Shown here piece by piece: positions 36,311-44,831 of a stretch of 64,000 nucleotides of DNA. How positions within the stretch are numbered: the first letter of the stretch is position 1; every line of letters begins with the position of its first letter. This DNA comes from JAEMQF01 sp963775015 (GTDB taxonomy: Bacteria; Pseudomonadota; Gammaproteobacteria; Burkholderiales; Burkholderiaceae_C). The stretch covers positions 81,081 through 145,080 of the forward strand of contig CAVZHI010000025.1 in assembly GCA_963775015.1 (NCBI GenBank), read 5' to 3'. The notes beneath the pieces are model-generated. The model had not been told where the DNA came from and searched no databases. It was given only the letters and a program-made list of their open reading frames with translations. The translations under genes were made by a program, and so were the position numbers.

Positions 36311-37300
36311 TCAGAACACGTAGATCACGCCCAGCGCGTAGGCGTTGTTCTTCACACTCGGCGTCGGCGTCTTGTTCTCGAGGCGGCCCACGTCCAGGTA
36401 GGCGTAGGTGTTCTTGAAGATCTCGCGGTTCGCGAACAGCTCGACGGCGGTCAGCTTGTTGTTGTTGTCGCTGTTCTTGCCGATGTGAGCGCCGATGTTG
36501 AAGCCCGCGACAGGCGCAACGACGCCCAAGCCGAGGCCTTTGCCCGAACCGCCGTTGGCGGGAGTGGTCGTGTTCACCGCGCCGCTGTCGGCGTAGCTGC
36601 CCATCAGCTTCACGACCTTCAAGTCATAGCTGACAGCAACCGACATGAAATTCTTGCCCAAATCGGTACGCTTGGTTTCGGCAGCGCCCGCGACGACGAG
36701 CGGGCCAGCGACGTACTTGACGCCAACCGACACGTTCGCCTTCGTCGTGAGGTCGGCGTGATCTTCGGGCTGGAACCCGGCGTGCACCGTCACGCCGCCG
36801 TAGTTCGGCGACATGTACTGCAGCGAACGCGACTGGCGGCCGCGCGGCGCCATCCAGGGTGCGATCAGCGAGTTGCCGAGCGCGGAGGCGGCGTTGGCGG
36901 CACCGTTGAAGTCGAAGTCGACCATGACCTGGAACGGCACTGAATCTTGCCGGCCGAGGCGAACTTCGCCGAAGCTTCCCGACGCGCCGAGCCAGGCCTG
37001 GCGGTTGAAGAAGAACCCACCCGGGTTCACTTCGCCGTTGCTCGTGATGCCGCCGGTTTCGAACTTGAAGTTGCCCTTCACGCCCGAGCCGATGTCTTGG
37101 CTGCCTTTGACGCCGACGCGCGTCGTCGAATTGCCCTGGCTGCTGCTGTCGTCGCCGCCGGAGTGGAAATCGGCCTTCTGCGTCGGATTGACGTTTTCGT
37201 TCTTGCCGTAGCTCATGTCGATCAGGCCGTAGACGCTGACCTGGGCTTGGGCTGCGCCGGCGACTGCGAGCAGTGCGGCGATGGGGAGGAGCTTCTTCAT
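36311..37300 (-). CDS. General outer-membrane porin, Burkholderiales type
   Basis: Trimeric 16-strand porin monomer of 329 residues. Signal peptide MKKLLPIAALLAVAGAAQA is followed by the diagnostic first strand QVSVYGLIDMSYGKNENVNP. Other typical pieces are SRVGVKG-like TTRVGVKGSQDIGSGVKGNF, GGFFFNRQAWLGASGSFGEV, RLGRQDSVPF and the last strand NNAYALGVIYVF ending in Phe. A clear AAGGAAG ribosome site precedes the ATG, and a strong terminator follows. It is a single-gene transcription unit. Substrate selectivity cannot be read from sequence; the catabolic context suggests general uptake of small anions. Confidence 0.95.
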   Translation of the reverse strand: MKKLLPIAALLAVAGAAQAQVSVYGLIDMSYGKNENVNPTQKADFHSGGDDSSSQGNSTTRVGVKGSQDIGSGVKGNFKFETGGITSNGEVNPGGFFFNRQAWLGASGSFGEVRLGRQDSVPFQVMVDFDFNGAANAASALGNSLIAPWMAPRGRQSRSLQYMSPNYGGVTVHAGFQPEDHADLTTKANVSVGVKYVAGPLVVAGAAETKRTDLGKNFMSVAVSYDLKVVKLMGSYADSGAVNTTTPANGGSGKGLGLGVVAPVAGFNIGAHIGKNSDNNNKLTAVELFANREIFKNTYAYLDVGRLENKTPTPSVKNNAYALGVIYVF

Positions 37301-37460
37301 GGACTTCCTTTGGAGAGAGTGACAAAACGCACAGCGGCGCAGTCTAGTCTCGAGTTCGGGGAATCCCGTACATCGCGTCGCTCAAGTCGCGCTGACGCAA
37401 CATGAACATCTGGATACACCTCAATCGGCGCTTCGTGATCTGTTCCGCAAGTCGGGCGCG

Positions 37461-37800
37461 TCACCGAACGCGTTCGCGGCGGGGCTTCTTCGGTCTCGAA
37501 GCTGCGACGGCCTTGCTCGCCACGTTGCGTGCCGCAGCGTTGTCTGACGGGAATCGCGTGAGCGCCAAATCGATGAAGGCGCGTACCTTCGGGCTCAGGT
37601 AGCGGTTGCTCGGATACACGGCGTGAACCGGAACCGGCGCCGGTTGCCAACCTGCAAGCACCGGGACGAGACGCCCGGCGGTCAGCGCTGAACATCACGA
37701 GGCTGTGCTCGCGCAGTTGCTCCGGCGCGCCGGGGTGGCCTTCGCGCTGCACGTAAAGCGGGCAGGCGAACAACCCGTACTCCCACCGCACGGAGCGAAC
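37461..37800 (-). pseudogene. LysR-family regulator remnant with large N-terminal and internal deletions
   Basis: Two segments of a LysR effector-binding domain remain. WEYGLFACPLYVQREGHPGA followed by PEQLREHSLVMFSA (about 37695-37780) is the middle part. GWQPAPVPVHAVYPSNRYLS and PKVRAFIDLALTRF (about 37510-37640) is the normal C-terminal end. The roughly 70 residues normally between them are missing (the join is at SALTAGRLVPVLAG, with a frame change), and the DNA-binding domain is absent because a plus-strand PfpI gene begins at 37802. A real deletion is indicated, unlike the single-base breaks elsewhere. Confidence 0.8.
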
Positions 37801-37801
37801 C

Positions 37802-38573
37802 ATGAGCCTGAAGCATCCCAACGTCGTGAACGCCAAGGCGAAAAAAGCGCGTCGCCATCGTCATTGCCAATCCGGCTGTCTCCACCACCACCGGCTGGCC
37901 GGTCGGGTTCTGGTGGGCCGAGTTGACGCACCCGTACCACGTGTTTGCCGAAAAGGGCTACGAAGTCGAAGTCTTCAGCCCGAGCGGCGGCAAGTGCGGG
38001 GCCGACGGCATGAGCGACCCGAGCGACGCCAGCGGCTACAGCAAGACGGACCTCATTAGCCAGGGCTTCATCCACACGCCGGAGTTGAAAGCCTTGGTGG
38101 AGGACACGAAGAAGGTGGCCGAGATCGACGTGGCCCGGTTCGACGCGATCGTCATCGCGGGAGGCCAGGCACCGATGTTCACGTTCCAGCACGCGCCCGC
38201 GTTGCAGAAGAAGTTCGTCGAGTTCTACGAGGCCGGCAAGGTCAGCGCCGCGCTGTGCCACGGCACCGCGATTCTGGCGTTCGCCAAACTCTCCAACGGC
38301 GAGTACCTGGCCAAGGGCAAGACCGTGACGGGCTTTGCCAACGTCGAAGAGGACTTTGCCGACAACGCCGTCTGGAGCTACGGCATGTTGCCGCGCGACA
38401 AACATGTGATGCCCTGGCGCATCGAAGACCGCCTGAAAGCGATCGGCGCCAACTACGTGCAGGCCGGCCTGTGGCGCATCTTCGCGGTGCGCGACGGCAA
38501 CCTCATCACCGGGCAGCAGAACTTCTCCGGCGAAGAGACCGCGCGCGCCGTGATTGAAGCACTCGGCGCGTGA
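37802..38573 (+). CDS. DJ-1/PfpI-family type 1 glutamine amidotransferase-like protein, frame break in A6 run
   Basis: Class I glutamine amidotransferase-like fold of about 256 residues. The nucleophile elbow is KVSAALCHGTAILAFAKLSN with Cys in LCHGT, and FDAIVIAGGQAPMFTFQHAP contributes the Glu/Asp-side loop. WWAELTHPYHVFAEKGYEVE and FSPSGGKCGADGMSDPSDAS are typical of Hsp31-like and ThiJ members. The N-terminus is out of frame: one extra base in the A6 run at 37841-37846 separates MSLKHPNVVNAKAKK from RVAIVIANPAVSTTTGWPVG. Function is probably glyoxalase or chaperone-like stress protection by analogy with Hsp31 (inference). Confidence 0.87.
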
Positions 38574-38601
38574 TCGAGCGGCAGCGCTGAGGCCGCAGGA
38601 A

Positions 38602-39672
38602 TCACTGCGTCTTGGCGGCGGCGCGGTTCTGCGCCAACTTGCCGTCGACGAGCGCCACGACGTCGTCCAAGGCTTGCAAACGCCGCCCCTTCTGCGCCGC
38701 GATCGCCTGCACGAGGCGATCGACACGTTCGATGTTCGCGGCGCCGCCAAACAGCGCGCGCGCTGCCGACGACGGCCCCGGCAGCGACTGCGCCGCCGCG
38801 GCGTATTTTTCGAACGGCACCAGGTCGGTGGGCGCTGCACCCAGCGATTGGCACAATTCGACGACCCAGGCGTAGACGCGGTGCGTCGCTTCGATGTCGC
38901 TGTGCACCGCCTCGCGGATCGGGCGCATTCCTTCCGGCGTGATGCAGCGGTAGTTGCCCGCCATCAGCATCGCCCACTTGGCGAGCGGCACGAAAACGGA
39001 CTCGTGCACTTTCAATTTGACGGGCAGGTCGACACGCTCACTGCCCGTGTCGTAGCGCGCCGCTTCGATGTCGGCGGCGATGCTGCGCAGCATCGCGGTG
39101 TGCGCGTCCGACACAAAGCGTGCCGACTTGAAGTTCGTCGGCAGGCGCACCTGGAGCACGTTCACACCGGCGTCGGGCGGCCGCCCGGCCTGCGGATCCG
39201 GGCTGCAGAGCGTCATCAAATCCGGGTCGAACGCGTCCCACACGCTCGGATCGGTGTAGCAGTCGCGGCAACCGCCGGCGTTCACGCCGGGGATTCGCGC
39301 GAGGTAGGGCAAGGGCGGCATGTTCATGATCGACATGCACGGGACTCGCGCCTTCGCCACACGCTGCATCAATTCGCGCACGCCGCTGGAACGGTATTGC
39401 GGTTCTTGCATCGCGAGCGCGACGAGGTCGAACTGCGCCGGGTCGGCGGCGTCAGGGCCGCTCAGCGAGAGCGGGCCGGGCAGCTTGCGCGAATCGACTT
39501 CGACCGGTGCATCGCGGCCCTTGATCGGCATGCGAACTCGCATCCCTTCGCGGGTCATGAGGTCGACTTCGGGCGGCAGGCAAATCATTCTCGCGCTGTG
39601 GCCGGCGAGCAGCAGCTTGGTCGCGAGCAGCGAACCGTAGGAGGCGCCAAGCACCAGGACTTTGAAAGGCAT
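38602..39672 (-). CDS. Ketopantoate reductase (ApbA/PanE)-like dehydrogenase
   Basis: A 356-residue NAD(P)-dependent dehydrogenase-fold protein. MPFKVLVLGASYGSLLATKL provides the Rossmann motif, in which a G-A-S-Y-G variant replaces GAGAIG. FDLVALAMQEPQYRSSGVRE lies in the second half of the cofactor domain, and PVKLKVHESVFVPLAKWAML begins the C-terminal helical domain with a conserved lysine. It is longer than PanE of pantothenate synthesis and lacks several PanE landmarks, so a different 2-oxo- or imine-substrate is possible. Monocistronic as far as visible, convergent with the PfpI gene 28 bases away. Confidence 0.72.
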   Translation of the reverse strand: MPFKVLVLGASYGSLLATKLLLAGHSARMICLPPEVDLMTREGMRVRMPIKGRDAPVEVDSRKLPGPLSLSGPDAADPAQFDLVALAMQEPQYRSSGVRELMQRVAKARVPCMSIMNMPPLPYLARIPGVNAGGCRDCYTDPSVWDAFDPDLMTLCSPDPQAGRPPDAGVNVLQVRLPTNFKSARFVSDAHTAMLRSIAADIEAARYDTGSERVDLPVKLKVHESVFVPLAKWAMLMAGNYRCITPEGMRPIREAVHSDIEATHRVYAWVVELCQSLGAAPTDLVPFEKYAAAAQSLPGPSSAARALFGGAANIERVDRLVQAIAAQKGRRLQALDDVVALVDGKLAQNRAAAKTQ

Positions 39673-39785
39673 GGGAAGGGGGTCTCAGATTGATTCGAGG
39701 GGGCAGCAGTGTAGGCCGATGCCGCAGCGGCGAAACAGTGCTATCCCTGAGGCGCCCCGCTTGCGAAGTGGCGACCTTGCCGGGC

Positions 39786-40187
39786 TCAGTGCAACGGCCC
39801 CTGGCGGCCGCTGCGTGGCTTGATCGCATTCGCGCCCGGCGGTGCGGCCGAGCCTTGTGCGTTGTCGAGCAGCGACTTGCCGCTCACGCCGGCAAACAGC
39901 GCCGCGGCGCGCACCTTGATCTCGAGCAGCTCGGCGGCGCTCACCGAGTACTGGCCGCTCGTCTTGTTCACGTCGATCCGGAACTCGACGTCCTTGCCCG
40001 CGTTGGACAGCGTGCCGCTCGTGAACTCGTAGTCATCGCACTCGAACGGATAGCCCTGAGCCTTCGGGTCGTAGTCCAAGTATTCGACGCGCTCGATTTC
40101 GCCGCTGGCCAGGTTCAGCAAAGCCTTGGACATCACGATCTCTTCGCTCAATTCGTCGGAAATCTGAATCGGTACTTTCAAATCCAC
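39786..40187 (-). CDS. Unrecognised 133-residue protein following TAXI-TRAP permease
   Basis: I do not recognise a family. The protein is acidic in its first half, with no signal peptide or membrane segment. It begins MDLKVPIQISDELSEEIVMS and has a central EYLDYDPKAQGYPFECDDYE. The C-terminal portion (LLDNAQGSAAPPGANAIKPR) looks disordered. It starts 28 bases after the TRAP permease stop on the same strand and is likely the last gene of that operon. Coding is supported by clean frame use, an ATG and composition consistent with its neighbours. Confidence 0.6.
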   Translation of the reverse strand: MDLKVPIQISDELSEEIVMSKALLNLASGEIERVEYLDYDPKAQGYPFECDDYEFTSGTLSNAGKDVEFRIDVNKTSGQYSVSAAELLEIKVRAAALFAGVSGKSLLDNAQGSAAPPGANAIKPRSGRQGPLH

Positions 40188-40214
40188 AGCGGATCCTTGC
40201 AGGTCGGGAGGGGC

Positions 40215-42410
40215 TCAATTCTGCCTGGGCAGCGCGGCGCCCGCGGCGCGCGCGTGCCAGAGCAGGATCGCGAGCACGCCCGTGATGCCGATCGCCGAGA
40301 CGAGCGGCTGCGCGAAGACGAGCGAAATCGACAGGGCGTTCAGCAGGACGAACGCCGGCGCGCCGATCGGCCGCACGACGCGCCCCGTGTACGCCGCGCC
40401 CAGGCCAAGGATCGCCACCATCGTCGAGACCAACGCGACGCTGAACGCACCCCAAGTGAAGTCGACGAACAACAGCGCCGGCGTGTAAACGAACGCAAAC
40501 GGCACGAGCGCCTTGCCCATCGAGAGGCGAAACGCCGTCATCCCGGTGCGCATCGGCTCGCTGCGCGCGATTCCCGCAGCGGCGAACGCGGCCAGCGCGA
40601 CGGGCGGCGTGACGTCGGCGAGAACGCCGTAATAGAAAACGAAAAAATGCGTCGCGAGTTGCGGCACGCCGAGCTGCGCGAGCGCCGGTGCGACGATCGC
40701 CGCGAGGATGATGTAGGTCGGCGTCGTCGGCACGCCGGTGCCCATGATGATGCACGCCAGCGCCGTGAAGATCAGGCCGAAGAACACCGTCACCGGCTTG
40801 AGCTGGAACCACTGGAACGGATCGAACGCGACGATCGCTTGCGCCGCGGTTCCCGACAGGTCGAGAACGAACGCCGAGAACTTGAAGCCCATGCCGGTGA
40901 GCGTCGTGATGCCGAGAACGAAGCCGACGCACGCGCACGCCGCGCCGATCGAGAGCGCCGATTTCGCGCCCATGTCGAAGCCGCGCACGAGCGCGCGCGG
41001 CGTGATCGCAAGACCAGTCATGTTCTTGCCTGCCGGCCCGATGAGCTTCGGAATCCACGAGCACGCCACCGTGAGCGTGATGCCCCAGAACGCGGCGAGG
41101 AACGGCGTGTACTGAAGGAGCAACAGCGTCACCATCACGATCAGCGGAATGAACAGGTGCCACGACGTTCGCAGCACCTTGGCGAGCGTCGGAATCTGCG
41201 CCGGGTCCATGCCGAGCAGTCCCAGGCGCTTGCTCTCCAGGTGCACCATCCACAGAATCGCGAAGTAATGCAGCGCCGCCGGAACGATCGCGACCAGGAT
41301 CAACTGGTTGTACGGAATGCCGAGCGTCTCGGCCATGATGAACGCGGCCGCGCCCATGATCGGCGGCGTGACCTGGCCGCCGCACGCGGCCGACGCCTCC
41401 ACCGCGCCGGCAAAACGCGGCGAGAAGCCGACCTTCTTCATCAGGGGAATCGTCATCACGCCGGTTGTCACCGCGTTCGCGATCGCCGAGCCCGAGATCA
41501 TGCCGAACAGCCCGGACGAGACGACGCAAACCTTCGCCGGCCCGCCGGAAAAGCGCCCGGCGGCGACGGTGGCGAGATTGACGAACAACTGCCCCAGGCC
41601 GGTGAGCTGCGCCATGATGCCGAACAGCACGAAGTGAAAGACGAAGGTCGCGACGACGCCCACCGGAATCCCGTAAATGCCTTCCGTGCCCTTGTACAAA
41701 TGAGCGACGACGCGCGCGACGCTGTAGCCGCGGTGCGCCAGGTCGCCGGGCAGGTAGGGGCCGAAGATGCCGTAGAGCACGGTCGCCACGGCGAGCAGCG
41801 GCAGGAAGATGCCCATCGTGCGGCGCGCCGCTTCCAGCACCATCGCGATCGCGATCACGCCGAACATCAGGTCGATCGGCGTGTGCTGGCCCGGGCGCTG
41901 GATGAAGATGCCGTCGAAGAAGATCAACAAGTACAGCGAAAAGCCCGACGCGAGCGCGGCGAAGACCCAGTCGCGAAGCGGGATGTGCGTGTGGCTGCCG
42001 TCGTACGCCGTGAACGGCAGCGACAGCGCCGCAAGCGCGAACAGCACGCCGCCGAATGCAACCTTCGCCCCGGCGGGAACCTGCTCGCCCACTGATTGCA
42101 CGAGGCTCCAGCCGAGCACGAGGTAGAACAGCGCCAGCGCCGCCGAGACGATCCACTCCCAAGCGCCGGGCAGGCGCTTCTGGCGCGGGAAGACGAGAAA
42201 CACCAGGCCCAACACGACACTCAAGTGGATCGCGCGGTGCGCGATCTCGTTGTGCAGCCCGAAACCGGCGGTGTAGTAGTGCCAGCTCGACAGCGCGACC
42301 GCGATCACGGTCACGATGGCGGCCGAAGCACCGACGAGGCGGCGGAAACTCGCTTCGGGGTCGAACTGCTCGATCAGGCGGTCGACTTCGTCTTGGGGCA
42401 GGGCGCTCAC
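40215..42410 (-). CDS. TAXI-TRAP transporter fused permease (DctQM type)
   Basis: A 731-residue membrane protein combining the small and large TRAP permease subunits. The N-terminal about 200 residues hold the small-subunit-like helices (VTVIAVALSSWHYYTAGFGL; HLSVVLGLVFLVFPRQKRLP). The large subunit follows with VRRTMGIFLP-like ARRTMGIFLPLLAVATVLYG, GLFGMISGSAIANAVTTGVM, ACGGQVTPPIMGAAAFIMAE and CIIMGTGVPTTPTYIILAAI, which is the substrate/sodium region of DctM. It overlaps the DUF1850 gene by four bases, in an operon with a TAXI binding protein. Import of an organic anion is expected; the substrate is unknown. Confidence 0.93.
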   Translation of the reverse strand: MSALPQDEVDRLIEQFDPEASFRRLVGASAAIVTVIAVALSSWHYYTAGFGLHNEIAHRAIHLSVVLGLVFLVFPRQKRLPGAWEWIVSAALALFYLVLGWSLVQSVGEQVPAGAKVAFGGVLFALAALSLPFTAYDGSHTHIPLRDWVFAALASGFSLYLLIFFDGIFIQRPGQHTPIDLMFGVIAIAMVLEAARRTMGIFLPLLAVATVLYGIFGPYLPGDLAHRGYSVARVVAHLYKGTEGIYGIPVGVVATFVFHFVLFGIMAQLTGLGQLFVNLATVAAGRFSGGPAKVCVVSSGLFGMISGSAIANAVTTGVMTIPLMKKVGFSPRFAGAVEASAACGGQVTPPIMGAAAFIMAETLGIPYNQLILVAIVPAALHYFAILWMVHLESKRLGLLGMDPAQIPTLAKVLRTSWHLFIPLIVMVTLLLLQYTPFLAAFWGITLTVACSWIPKLIGPAGKNMTGLAITPRALVRGFDMGAKSALSIGAACACVGFVLGITTLTGMGFKFSAFVLDLSGTAAQAIVAFDPFQWFQLKPVTVFFGLIFTALACIIMGTGVPTTPTYIILAAIVAPALAQLGVPQLATHFFVFYYGVLADVTPPVALAAFAAAGIARSEPMRTGMTAFRLSMGKALVPFAFVYTPALLFVDFTWGAFSVALVSTMVAILGLGAAYTGRVVRPIGAPAFVLLNALSISLVFAQPLVSAIGITGVLAILLWHARAAGAALPRQN

Positions 42411-42967
42411 GTGGCGCGCTTCCTCTGCGCGGCGTCATCCCGGCGAAAGCCGGGATCCACGCGCTGCGCTGCGCTTCGCATGGCAGTGGATCCCGGCTTT
42501 CGCCGGGATGACGGAATACCTGCGGGGAAGCAGCCGACGGCATGGATCTGAATCGCCTGAGTGGTCAGCTCGCCGAGCCACAGCGGCCCCGAAGGCAACA
42601 GCAGTCGCATGCGCTGCGCCGGCAGCGGCCGCACGACCAGGGGATCCACGCTGCGTTCGAGCTCGAGCCGTGAGCCCTGCGCGTTGCGCGTCAGACGCTC
42701 GCCCGGGCCTGCGGCGTAGGGCAGGCCGTAGCCTTGGCCGTCGAAGCGCTCTTCGATCAGCACCGCGTGCGGGCGGAACTCATAGCGGTCGATCACCGTC
42801 GTGCCAAGCACCGAATGCTCGAACGCGATCGACACGCCCGGCTCGGCGAGCGCGACGCGCTGCAGCATCCGCCCGCTGCGGTGCTCGCGCAGCACCAGTT
42901 CGCAGCCCGCAACCGCCGGAGCCAGCAGCACGCAGGCCAGCGCGGCCGCGCACTGCGCCGCCCTCAC
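42407..42967 (-). CDS. DUF1850 protein of TAXI-TRAP operon with repeat-derived C-terminal tail
   Basis: Small exported protein commonly placed between TAXI binding protein and TRAP permease. Residues 1-20 form a signal peptide. The DUF1850 core includes SGRMLQRVALAEPGVSIAFE, HSVLGTTVIDRYEFRPHAVL and FDGQGYGLPYAAGPGERLTR. The final about 36 residues (SSRRKPGSTAMRSAAQRVDP and the mirror FRRDDAAQRK) are translated from an inverted pair of palindromic repeats at 42434-42512, so the tail was gained by repeat insertion. Stop and permease start still overlap. The protein is 186 residues, longer than the roughly 150 expected. Confidence 0.82.
   Translation of the reverse strand: MRAAQCAAALACVLLAPAVAGCELVLREHRSGRMLQRVALAEPGVSIAFEHSVLGTTVIDRYEFRPHAVLIEERFDGQGYGLPYAAGPGERLTRNAQGSRLELERSVDPLVVRPLPAQRMRLLLPSGPLWLGELTTQAIQIHAVGCFPAGIPSSRRKPGSTAMRSAAQRVDPGFRRDDAAQRKRAT
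42434..42512 (-). repeat. Inverted pair of 27-base palindromic repeats inside a coding region
   Basis: Arms 42434-42460 and 42486-42512 are exact reverse complements (GTCATCCCGGCGAAAGCCGG... and mirror) separated by 25 bases. They lie within the last codons of the DUF1850 gene and supply its C-terminal tail. Same family as copies at 16, 31 and 34 kb. Confidence 0.88.
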
Positions 42968-43935
42968 TTCAGGACGCCTTTTTCCTTGAAGTATTTCGCC
43001 GCGCCCGGGTGCAGCGGAACGGTGCCGAAGCCGAGCGCCGTGCTCAGGCTGATGTTCTTGCCCTGCGCGTGCACCTGGCCCATGATGGCCGTGTTCTCGT
43101 ACAGCGCTTTCGTCACTTCGTACGCCATCGTGTCAGACACGCCGTCGTGCGCGACCCACACCGCCATCACGGCGAGCGTGTCCACCGCTGCGGTCTGGCC
43201 CTTGTAGGTGTTTGCCGGCAACGGCACGCGCGTGTAATAGGGCTGCTGCTTTTGCAGCTCGGCGATTTCCGGCCCGGCGAGGGCCAGCACTTTCAGCGCG
43301 TGGCTTTGCGCAAAGTCGGTCACTGCGGCGGTGGGCGTGCCGGCGGTGATGAGCGTGGCGTGCAGGTTGCCGTCCTTGATCTTGTCCACGGCCTGCGTGA
43401 ACGACGACAGGTCTTCCTTCACGTCGGCGCGCGTCATGCCGTGTACCTTGAGCAGGTCGGTGAGCAACTGGTACTGGCCCGATCCCGGCGCACCCGACGA
43501 GACGCTCTTGCCTTTCAGATCGCGAATGCTGCTGATGTTGAAGTCGGCGCGCGTGATGAACTGCACCGTCTCGGGGTAGAGCGCGCCGAGCGCGCGCAGG
43601 TTCTTGATCGGCGCCTTGTCGAACTGGCCGGTGCCGTTGTAGGCGGCGTCCAGGATGTCGGCAGCGACGAACGCCGATTCGATCTCCTTGTTGCCGAGCA
43701 ACTTCGCGTTGCCGACCGACGCCCCCGCGGCTTCTGCCGTGGCGCTGATCTTCTTGCCCTCGACCGTTGCCTTGTTCGAGATCAGCTGCGCGAGCATTCC
43801 GCCGAGCGGGTAGTACGTGCCGCCGGTGCCGCCGGTGGCGATGCCGAAGAAGACGCGCTGCTGGGCGAGTGCGGCGCTGGCCGTGAGCACGGCGGCGCTG
43901 ACGGCGATGGCGAAGGACAGAGAGCGAATATTCAC
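42964..43935 (-). CDS. TAXI-family TRAP transporter substrate-binding protein
   Basis: Periplasmic binding protein of 323 residues. The signal peptide ends at ASAALAQQ. FFGIATGGTGGTYYPLGGML is the TAXI signature, and NKATVEGKKISATAEAAGAS with DLKGKSVSSGAPGSGQYQLL gives further support. The C-terminus YEVTKALYENTAIMGQVHAQ is typical. First gene of the minus-strand series DUF1850, fused permease and a small unknown protein; its stop overlaps the DUF1850 start. The substrates of most TAXI proteins are unknown; some bind glutamate or other organic acids. Confidence 0.93.
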   Translation of the reverse strand: MNIRSLSFAIAVSAAVLTASAALAQQRVFFGIATGGTGGTYYPLGGMLAQLISNKATVEGKKISATAEAAGASVGNAKLLGNKEIESAFVAADILDAAYNGTGQFDKAPIKNLRALGALYPETVQFITRADFNISSIRDLKGKSVSSGAPGSGQYQLLTDLLKVHGMTRADVKEDLSSFTQAVDKIKDGNLHATLITAGTPTAAVTDFAQSHALKVLALAGPEIAELQKQQPYYTRVPLPANTYKGQTAAVDTLAVMAVWVAHDGVSDTMAYEVTKALYENTAIMGQVHAQGKNISLSTALGFGTVPLHPGAAKYFKEKGVLK

Positions 43936-44197
43936 GCGGTATCTCCTGCGGGGTCTGGAATGCGCCGCACGATACGGTGTGTGCCGGGGCGGGTCTATCG
44001 AGGTTTGCCCTCGCTGGGCGGTGCGCCATGGCGGCCGCCCCGCGCAGGAGGGGCGCCCCGAAGGCGTATGTTGCTGCGTGCTTCACACAGCTTTACGCGC
44101 AAGCGTGAATCTTTGGTGAACCGGGCGGGACGCCTGGCCGTTGTCTGGAGGCGGCGACGTCGTGTCGCTTGCTGCAACCGCCAAGGAGTACGGAATC

Positions 44198-44596
44198 ATG
44201 ATCAGCAACAAGAAACTCATCGCCGCCGTTGCGCTGGCGGGCTTCTTCAGCACGGGGCTGTCGCAAGCGGCAAGCCTGCAGTGGGTGACGGTCGGCCCGC
44301 TCCCGGTGCCGGTGATTCTTCCCGGCCACGTGCGCTTGCCGTCGGTCATCGTTCCCCCGGTTGTCGTGCCGCAGGTCCACGTTCAGCATCACGCCCCGGT
44401 GCCGGTGATCTATGCCCCGGCGCACCGCCATGGGTACGGCTACGGTGACCGCGATGGCGACGGGATTCCGAATCGCTACGACCGGGTCTACAACCCGCGT
44501 TGGGACCGCGACGGCGACGGCATCCCGAACTGGCGCGATCACGGCGATCGGCATGATCGCCACGATCGCCGCGAGGAGCGCCGCCGCCATCACTGA
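44198..44596 (+). CDS. Small exported His/Arg/Asp-rich protein with DxDGDGIPN repeats
   Basis: A 132-residue protein of unknown function. MISNKKLIAAVALAGFFSTG is a signal peptide ending near SQAA. The middle is valine/proline-rich (VGPLPVPVILPGHVRLPSVI), followed by HVQHHAPVPVIYAPAHRHGY. Two copies of D-R-D-G-D-G-I-P-N (GDRDGDGIPNRYDRVYNPRW and DRDGDGIPNWRD) resemble thrombospondin-type calcium loops. The last 20 residues are almost entirely His, Arg, Asp and Glu. ATG 44198 has AAGGAG ten bases upstream. It may bind metal at the cell surface (inference). Convergent with the TMEM175 remnant. Confidence 0.72.
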   Translation: MISNKKLIAAVALAGFFSTGLSQAASLQWVTVGPLPVPVILPGHVRLPSVIVPPVVVPQVHVQHHAPVPVIYAPAHRHGYGYGDRDGDGIPNRYDRVYNPRWDRDGDGIPNWRDHGDRHDRHDRREERRRHH

Positions 44597-44638
44597 TCCA
44601 ACCCATCGCCCATCGGGCGACCCCGGACGGCGGCCGTT

Positions 44639-44800
44639 GATGGTCTGCATTTGCAGGCCCGTGTAGGCGACGGCGCACATCAGCAGGTCGAAAGCGTCGA
44701 CGGCGACAGGCAAAGCCGCGAAGTGGTTCTCGCCCATCCAGCCGGTCGTGAACGGCATCAGCGAGAGCCAGAACAGCAGGTACAGGTTCGCCCATAGCAC
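44639..44800 (-). pseudogene. TMEM175/DUF1211 potassium-channel family fragment
   Basis: About 54 residues (LWANLYLLFWLSLMPFTTGW, then MGENHFAALPVAVDAFDLLM and AYTGLQ) match the third to fourth transmembrane region of bacterial TMEM175-like proteins. The first half of the family is missing because the TetR gene ends at 44832, and nothing family-like follows LQMQTI; the frame merely runs on antisense to the His-rich gene. I take it as a gene relic. Confidence 0.6.
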
Positions 44801-44831
44801 GCCGCCGCTGCTGCGGCGCGGTCGGCCGGAA

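Noticed and set aside
39690..42095. 801-codon plus-strand open frame
   Set aside because: Antisense to the TRAP permease; extreme Arg/Glu/His composition and no hydrophobic segments. The minus-strand frame has clear DctQM signatures.
44093..44638. Minus-strand continuation of the TMEM175-like frame
   Set aside because: Beyond about residue 54 the sequence has no channel-like similarity and is simply antisense to the His-rich exported protein.
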